Below, piece after piece: positions 5,107 through 5,497 of a stretch of 5,497 nucleotides of DNA. The notes beneath the pieces are model-generated. The model worked only from the letters and a program-made list of their open reading frames with translations. It had not been told where the DNA came from and ran no database searches. The stretch lies in NCBI GenBank assembly GCA_020832965.1, contig JAJHRM010000182.1:1-5497 (forward strand), read 5' to 3'. The position numbers were made by a program, and so were the translations under genes. The DNA is from Thermofilum sp. (GTDB taxonomy: Archaea; Thermoproteota; Thermoprotei; Thermofilales; Thermofilaceae). Each line of letters begins with the position of its first letter. The first letter of the stretch is position 1.

Positions 5107-5497
5107 ATGAGCAGCCTGGAGGGGAAGTTGCTGGAGATTCAAGATTATTGGCTTAGGGAGGCGAAGTCGAGGGCGGGGGAGTCGCTTAGGAACGTTGTCA
5201 GCGGAGTGCTAATGCAGCTGTACGTGGAGCCGGGGCAGTTCATCCTCGAGTTTCTCCAGAATGCTGAGGATGCTCTGATGGAGGCTAGGAGGGAGGGGCT
5301 GGTGAGGAATGAGGAGGAGCGCTACTTCAAGATTGAGCTGTACAAGAACAGGGTTGTCATAAGCCACAACGGTAAGCCGTTTGACGAACGCGACTTGGAG
5401 GGTCTCTGCGGTATAAGGAGTAACAAGAAACCGTCCATGGGCTACAAGGGGTTCATAGGGATTGGATGGAAGTCGGTGTTCCTTGTCTCGAACAGGG
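5107..5497 (+). CDS. HSP90/sacsin-like ATPase, N-terminal part (cut by window end)
   Basis: The frame from ATG 5107 is open to the window edge (130 complete codons). It shows the Bergerat ATP-binding fold: an N box ILEFLQNAEDAL (46-57; E48, N52, D55), a G1-like segment VVISHNGKPF (83-92), and a G2 loop MGYKGFIGIGWKSVFLVS (111-128; G115, G118, G120, K122). SHNGKPF in place of the DxGxG of classic HSP90 and the K-S-V-F after the glycine loop are typical of the HATPase_c_3 / sacsin (sHSP90) branch, whose members in archaea are often very large and can carry DUF3883 or nuclease-like ends. A purine site AGGGTG (5096-5101) precedes the ATG by about 5 bases. The role is unproven; in prokaryotes such proteins are suspected chaperone-like or defence-associated ATPases. 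The C-terminal domains lie outside the window. Confidence 0.85.
   Translation, partial: MSSLEGKLLEIQDYWLREAKSRAGESLRNVVSGVLMQLYVEPGQFILEFLQNAEDALMEARREGLVRNEEERYFKIELYKNRVVISHNGKPFDERDLEGLCGIRSNKKPSMGYKGFIGIGWKSVFLVSNR

Overview
The window looks like part of a hyperthermophilic archaeal chromosome, probably Thermoproteota and perhaps Thermofilum-like. The reasons are GTG starts, a TIGR04076-type small protein, a TATA box placed for leaderless transcription, purine-rich GGAGG-like ribosome sites, and the GC-rich style of the right-hand genes. No marker gene fixes the species, so this is an inference.

Left part (1-2480) is AT-rich and reads as the end of a surface-glycan operon: the C-terminal tail of a GT4 glycosyltransferase, a broken FkbM-type methyltransferase that starts by an ATGA overlap with it, and an intact 583-residue polytopic membrane protein of the GT-C-like (archaeal sugar transfer) type that overlaps the methyltransferase end by 10 bases. 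The methyltransferase has lost its SAM-binding N-terminal half and also carries a 12-bp and a 4-bp tandem duplication; taking out the 4-bp copy restores the frame exactly.

At about 2480 the base composition flips abruptly to very GC-rich. Immediately after the flip lies a wrecked thymidylate-kinase-like P-loop gene (2496-3058) with several frameshifts, one of which is a 7-bp tandem duplication, plus an in-frame stop and apparent internal deletions. Its neighbour, an apparently intact nucleotidyltransferase-fold protein (3037-3909), overlaps its end. Both halves of the window could serve nucleotide-sugar or surface-polymer chemistry, but each is partly decayed.

Right part: a T-rich gap and small fragmentary ORFs (3957-4150), a convergent TIGR04076-type gene on the minus strand (4147-4455), a perfectly palindromic TATA element (4548-4561), and an unrecognised helical protein (4581-4956) that needs one base removed from a GGGG run to be read through. 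A 150-bp intergenic region with a hairpin and a 6-3-6 dyad precedes the start of a large ATPase gene of the sacsin/HSP90-like (Bergerat fold, HATPase_c_3) type, cut off by the window end.

No CRISPR array, tRNA, rRNA or complete insertion sequence was seen. The most notable theme is gene decay by short tandem duplication in two neighbouring but compositionally different glycan-type loci, next to a potentially regulated HSP90-like ATPase.
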